Positions 8,070 through 9,351 of a DNA stretch of 9,351 bases are shown here, piece after piece; within the stretch, counting starts at the first letter, position 1; every line of letters starts with the position of its first letter. The notes beneath the pieces are model-generated. The model ran no database searches. It was not told the DNA's origin and worked only from the letters and a program-made list of their open reading frames with translations. Source of the stretch: Tannerella sp. (lineage in GTDB: Bacteria; Bacteroidota; Bacteroidia; Bacteroidales; Tannerellaceae); contig JAITPH010000132.1 of the NCBI GenBank assembly GCA_031289515.1, positions 1 to 9,351 of the forward strand, in the 5' to 3' direction. A program made the translations under genes and the position numbers.

Positions 8070-8504
8070 TCAGCGTTTCCCAAGAAAAAATGATTTCATC
8101 AATTCGGCGCACCGTGTTTCCAGAACGCCGTTTCTGACAACGGTTTTCGGATGCAAGGCGTCGGGAGCAAATGCGACGTATCCGCGTTTCCGGTCGTCAG
8201 CTCCGTAAATAAGTTCCTTGACCTGCGACCATCCGATAGCTCCTGCGCACATCACGCACGGCTCAACCGTCACATACAGCCTGCAATCGGTCAGATATTT
8301 AGCGCCCAGAAAACCTGTAGCCGAAGTAATGGCAATCATTTCGGCATGAGCCGTAGGGTCGTTCAGCCGCTCGGTCTGATTATGAGCGCGAGCAATCACA
8401 TTGTTGCCGCAGACAACAACCGCCCCTACCGGCACCTCGTCCTCCTCCGCAGCAATCTGCGCCTCGGCAAGAGCCATATTCATGAAATATTCGTCAGTAA
8501 ACAT
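8070..8504 (-). CDS. tadA: tRNA-specific adenosine deaminase TadA
   Basis: This zinc-dependent deaminase converts the wobble adenosine (A34) of tRNA-Arg(ACG) to inosine and is normally essential in bacteria. The 144-residue protein has the full cytidine/deoxycytidylate deaminase-like active site: PTAHAEM with zinc ligand His53 and proton-shuttle Glu55, and PCVMC with zinc ligands Cys83 and Cys86. The N-terminal VPVGAVVV strand, the RAHNQTE turn (Asn42) and the GADDRKRG segment are also TadA-like rather than guanine-deaminase-like. The frame is open to 8537, but the promoter places transcription start near 8520, and family members begin MF(S/T)DEYFM, so I chose the ATG at 8502-8504. The leader is about 15 bases, AT-rich and without Shine-Dalgarno. 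The gene has its own promoter and terminator and so appears monocistronic. Nothing looks damaged. Confidence 0.95.
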   Translation of the reverse strand: MFTDEYFMNMALAEAQIAAEEDEVPVGAVVVCGNNVIARAHNQTERLNDPTAHAEMIAITSATGFLGAKYLTDCRLYVTVEPCVMCAGAIGWSQVKELIYGADDRKRGYVAFAPDALHPKTVVRNGVLETRCAELMKSFFLGKR

Positions 8505-8506
8505 AA

Positions 8507-8686
8507 TTATATTGATTTTAACAGGACAAAGATACAAAAAAAATCTTGTTTCTCCAAAGCATTATGTCCGAATCGTAGCTTGTATGCAGCCAAGAAACGC
8601 GAAAAGTTCTCGAAACCCGCATTATAGTACACGTAGGAAGGCTTTTGTCCGGGTAGACGAACAAAGAAATGCAACCGACAAGGCAT
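8507..8686 (-). pseudogene. Possible relic of an AraC-type C-terminal helix-turn-helix (59 codons)
   Basis: An ATG at 8686 opens a 59-codon frame that ends at a TAA at 8509-8507, just before the tadA ATG. Within it, VYYNAGFENFSRF followed by YKLRFGHNALEK has the spacing of the second helix-turn-helix of AraC-family regulators (IA-three residues-GF, N-F-S-F, K-FG). The first helix-turn-helix and the usual upstream part are absent, and the last third of the frame is the tadA promoter itself (8527-8558). If real, it is a leftover tail of a lost regulator gene. The match is short and may be chance. I do not think it is a functional small protein. Confidence 0.28.
8527..8558 (-). promoter_or_regulatory. 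tadA promoter (sigma-ABfr type)
   Basis: On the minus strand TTTG (8558-8555) is followed after 20 bases by TATCTTTG (8534-8527), an exact match to the Bacteroidetes consensus with standard spacing. The expected transcription start is near 8520, just ahead of the tadA ATG at 8504. It is the best evidence that the longer 155-codon frame starting at 8537 is not the protein made. Confidence 0.75.
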
Positions 8687-8747
8687 TTTTTAAGGTTTCC
8701 TTATGAAAAAAAATATCGTAAAATGATAGCAAATCGCAAAAAAAGCG

Positions 8748-8756
8748 TAAATTTGC
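8748..8756 (+). promoter_or_regulatory. Possible -7 box ahead of a structured RNA candidate
   Basis: TAAATTTGC matches TAnnTTTG. No TTTG lies 19-21 bases upstream, since that stretch is A-rich, so only half of the promoter is recognisable. Its placement about 12 bases before the first hairpin is what makes it worth noting. Confidence 0.35.
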
Positions 8757-8907
8757 ACCCGGAGATTGGAACTCTGATCGTCAAAAGGATGAGGTTCCTG
8801 TCCGATAATGGGGTAAAAACCTCATTATAAGCAATTAGATGTTTCAAAAATGGGACTGACGGGGCGTTGCTGTGAAAGGACAGAACGAACGGAGTATCGG
8901 TTTTTTT
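8757..8907 (+). ncRNA. Candidate small structured RNA, class unknown
   Basis: No protein reading is convincing here, but several pairings are. Hairpin I: GGAACTC (8768-8774) with GAGGTTCC (8791-8798, one bulged G), extended by ATC/GAT around an 8-base loop. Competing hairpin II: ATGAGGTT (8789-8796) with AACCTCAT (8818-8825), a perfect 8-bp match that cannot form together with I. Hairpin III: CGTT and CTGT (8865-8873) pair with ACAG and AACG (8880-8887), one bulge, loop GAAAGG. A long-range CCGATA (8802-8807)/TATCGG (8895-8900) pairing ends at a T7 tract (8901-8907). With the -7 box upstream this suggests a transcript of about 145 bases. I could not match it to tmRNA, SRP RNA, RNase P, 6S or a riboswitch I know. 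The 3' end is the least certain part. Confidence 0.3.
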
Positions 8908-9098
8908 CGGAATATACCACTTTGCCCAAAATATTGAGCGTTGTTGCGCGAGTACTATATATGAAGCGTATCATCTTGTTGCGTGACTTATTGAGGAGGC
9001 AGTAGCCAAATCTCATACAGGCGAAGTTTGCATTATGTTTCGTTGCTGTCATGAGAAATGCAGACATTAAGGCTACGGATTTGCTTCTGAGGCGACCT
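8908..9098. other. Stretch with no recognisable feature
   Basis: Short open frames cross this stretch on both strands. The longest reads on the minus strand from 9067 to 8825 (80 codons) and has no family pattern, signal or leader. Its composition is intermediate and I see no inverted or direct repeats that would mark an insertion sequence. It may be eroded sequence belonging to the same dead locus as the helix-turn-helix relic downstream. Confidence 0.3.
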
Positions 9099-9116
9099 TA
9101 CTTTTGTAGTACAAAA
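9099..9116 (+). promoter_or_regulatory. -7 box overlapped by a perfect palindrome (probable operator)
   Basis: TACTTTTG (9099-9106) fits the TAnnTTTG -7 box. It overlaps a perfect palindrome, TTTTGTA-G-TACAAAA (9102-9116). A palindrome covering the promoter of a small XRE-type regulator is the usual arrangement for self-controlled C-protein or immunity-repressor genes. The relic of such a regulator begins about 40 bases downstream. No -33 TTTG is found at normal spacing (one occurs 15 bases away), which fits a decayed promoter. Confidence 0.45.
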
Positions 9117-9155
9117 AAGACTCGGTTTCTCCGGTTTAACAGCGACCGTGCGAAA

Positions 9156-9351
9156 ATTATTTTTTGCGAATAAATCAAACAGTTGAGAGAAGAAAAGTGG
9201 TGGTACAACGATAATTTGCTGCTACTTTAGAAATAGATACGCCGAGATATAGTAAAATTGAGCGTGGTGATCGTCGTGCCAAGCGTGAACAGATAACCAT
9301 TATTGCCAAACTTTTGCAAACCGGTGAAAATTGCTCGTAACACTTTGGCTT
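9156..9351 (+). pseudogene. Broken XRE-family helix-turn-helix regulator (runs off window)
   Basis: Three frames must be joined to read a typical XRE regulator. Frame one (from about 9156) gives E-stop-IKQLREEK, with a TAA at 9171-9173 where Arg is usual. After a one-base loss between 9198 and 9217, frame two gives AATLEIDTPRYSKIERGDRR then AKREQITIIAKLLQT, the recognition helix and the following helices. After a second one-base loss near 9331, frame three gives LVTLWL, the start of the expected C-terminal helix, cut by the window edge. No ATG survives; an ATT at 9156-9158 lies where a start would be. Intact relatives are small DNA-binding proteins that often sit beside cytosine methyltransferases in Bacteroidetes and control them. 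The two shifts and the stop make function very unlikely. The partner gene would lie beyond 9351. Confidence 0.65.

Noticed and set aside
7850..8083. 77-codon minus-strand frame spanning the tadA end and the macroglobulin promoter
   Set aside because: It overlaps the tadA stop, the terminator hairpin and the next promoter, and it has a run of Phe from the T-tract. It is not a gene.
8667..8703. Two adjacent hairpins (AAATGC/GCATTT with a T run; TAAGG-TTT-CCTTA)
   Set aside because: They are low-GC and short, and no plus-strand gene ends upstream for them to terminate. Chance pairing in AT-rich DNA is likely.
8850..9005. 51-codon plus-strand frame from ATG 8850
   Set aside because: It has no family pattern, it is rich in Arg and Cys as random frames often are, and it overlaps hairpin III and the T7 tract of the RNA candidate.
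8825..9067. 80-codon minus-strand frame
   Set aside because: It has no recognisable domain and no promoter upstream, and it ends inside the hairpin II region. I treat it as a chance frame.

Overview
The window looks like chromosomal DNA of a Bacteroidetes bacterium, most likely Bacteroidales. Three things point there. Both clear promoters are of the Bacteroidetes sigma-ABfr type (TTTG, 19-20 bases, TAnnTTTG). The genes lack obvious Shine-Dalgarno sites. The largest protein is the roughly 2000-residue lipoprotein type of bacterial alpha-2-macroglobulin found in that phylum. I identified no rRNA, tRNA, CRISPR array or complete insertion sequence.

The core (583-8504) holds three intact genes, all on the minus strand. 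In order of transcription they are tadA (tRNA adenosine deaminase, own promoter, own terminator-like hairpin), a giant alpha-2-macroglobulin lipoprotein with an intact CAEQ thioester motif and its own promoter, and a MATE-family exporter 36 bases behind it that has no obvious promoter and is probably cotranscribed. The layout is compact: the T-tract of the tadA terminator coincides with the -33 box of the alpha-2-macroglobulin promoter. Promoter positions also show that the longest open frames of tadA and the alpha-2-macroglobulin begin too far upstream; the true starts are at 8504 and 7920.

Both flanks look like gene debris. On the left (1-582) are the end of an unidentified gene, then a short plus-strand piece resembling the N-terminus of a type I-like restriction-modification protein. 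This abuts, head to head, a minus-strand piece resembling the C-terminal half of a DNA-specificity (HsdS-like) domain that carries a stop codon and a frameshift. On the right (9156-9351) is a relic of an XRE-type helix-turn-helix regulator, of a kind often found beside methyltransferases, broken by one stop and two -1 frameshifts. A perfect 15-bp palindrome overlapping a -7 box lies just upstream of it. The window therefore reads as a stable housekeeping/envelope block flanked by dead restriction-modification or defence-island remains.

Between tadA and the right-hand relic (8505-9098) there is no convincing intact gene. It contains the tadA promoter, a 59-codon open frame with a weak AraC-like C-terminal signature, and a possible small structured RNA (about 8757-8907) with a -7 box, overlapping alternative hairpins and a T7 tract. 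All family assignments come from reading motifs by eye; no database search was made.
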